Source: Lactobacillaceae bacterium AF64-9pH9TA
Lineage (GTDB): Bacteria; Bacillota; Bacilli; Lactobacillales; Lactobacillaceae
Reading direction: 5' to 3'
DNA length: 21,513 bases
Assembly: GCA_027681045.1 (NCBI GenBank)
Contig: JAQDCK010000020.1
Coordinates: 1-21,513, forward strand
Shown here: piece by piece, positions 21,297-21,513 of the stretch
Position numbering within the stretch: position 1 is the stretch's first letter
Layout: every line of letters starts with the position of its first letter
Notes under the pieces: generated by a model
Databases searched by the model: none
Told to the model about the DNA's origin: nothing
What the model saw: the letters and a program-made list of their open reading frames with translations, nothing else
Made by a program: the position numbers and the translations under genes

Positions 21297-21513
21297 ATGA
21301 AGTTTACGAAATTGTTGAAAACACGCAAGTCAGTCCGGACTTATACGGGCAAGCCTGCTGACAAGAAGCAGGTCAGGAAGATCATTGAAGCGGCTGAACT
21401 GGCTCCAGTAGCCCACGGCTTATACGAAAACTACCAGCTGACGGTTATTTCCGACCCGAAGCTTTTGGCTCTCTGTCAAATCGTGTTGATAGAAGTCAAC
21501 TATAATTTAATAA
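21297..21513 (+). CDS. Nitroreductase-family protein, 5' part only
   Basis: Starts 9 nt after GGAGGG. The first 60 residues (MKFTKLLKTRKSVRTYTGKP, then VRKIIEAAELAP, LYENYQLTVISDPKLLALC) match the N-terminus of FMN-dependent nitroreductases: the R-K-S-V-R motif binds the FMN phosphate, and 'AAELAPVAHG' replaces the usual 'AA..APS..N'. Probably an NAD(P)H oxidoreductase. From about 21480 the sequence turns AT-rich and the translation (IVLIEVNYNLI) no longer looks like this family, so the gene may be interrupted just before the window ends. Confidence 0.8.
   Translation, partial: MKFTKLLKTRKSVRTYTGKPADKKQVRKIIEAAELAPVAHGLYENYQLTVISDPKLLALCQIVLIEVNYNLI
21480..21513. mobile_element. Possible end of an insertion sequence
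   Basis: The last 34 bases are markedly AT-rich compared with the coding sequence before them and contain a small inverted repeat (GTTGA/TCAAC). They break the nitroreductase pattern. An insertion element starting here would also explain why the sequence stops. Too short to identify. Confidence 0.3.

Overview
This window looks like a piece of a Lactobacillus chromosome, most likely of the L. delbrueckii group. That is an inference from moderate GC, strong AAGGAG-type ribosome sites, YSIRK/mucin-binding surface protein architecture, a XerS-type recombinase and PyrR-controlled pyrimidine genes; no rRNA or other decisive marker is present. The left edge falls inside long 531-bp repeats of an adhesin gene and the right edge falls in a nitroreductase gene whose last ~35 bases look foreign, so the window may be a complete draft contig bounded by repeats.

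Layout. 1-4506 (-): a very large YSIRK-signal, Ser/Thr-rich, MucBP-repeat adhesin, cut by the left edge. 4858-6057 (-): a lone trpB, preceded by a leader (6148-6311) that encodes a 12-residue peptide with two Trp codons and has a chain of mutually exclusive hairpins ending in a terminator. This is a ribosome-mediated trp attenuator, which is unusual for a lactobacillus. 6423-8007 (+): a promoter-like box, nested dyads and a terminator (small RNA candidate), then a secreted DUF3298/RsiV-like protein and its tandem paralogue broken by a nonsense codon. 8020-9347 (-): a zinc alcohol dehydrogenase with a decayed carboxymuconolactone decarboxylase gene behind it. 9350-10480: a gene-poor stretch with two diverged copies of an RNA-like element that has terminators facing both ways, a 32-residue ORF, and fragments of genes.

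10484-11002 (+): a FlaR-like P-loop kinase. 11012-12908 (-): three acidic, helical accessory genes. The first in transcription order looks like a PD-(D/E)XK (Rpn-like) protein that has lost its catalytic residues; the other two contain internal duplications. 13009-14109 (-): a decay zone with an ATP-grasp remnant, a 56-residue membrane protein and a membrane-protein gene disrupted by a 14-bp tandem duplication. 14110-17224 (-): a Sel1/TPR repeat protein, a DUF2325 protein and glycerate kinase. 17338-18533 (+): a tyrosine recombinase of the XerS type with a dif-like 30-bp sequence directly upstream. 18599-21152 (-): pyrB-pyrC with a PyrR-binding leader, attenuator and promoter. 21297-end (+): the 5' part of a nitroreductase.

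The housekeeping parts (tryptophan, pyrimidine, glycerate, chromosome dimer resolution) are interleaved with accessory genes, many of them in visible decay: at least four pseudogenes and several fragments. The most interesting signals are the trp leader-peptide attenuator, the duplicated RNA-like element at 9.76/10.11 kb, the three-gene cluster with the apparently dead nuclease, and the xerS/dif-like module.
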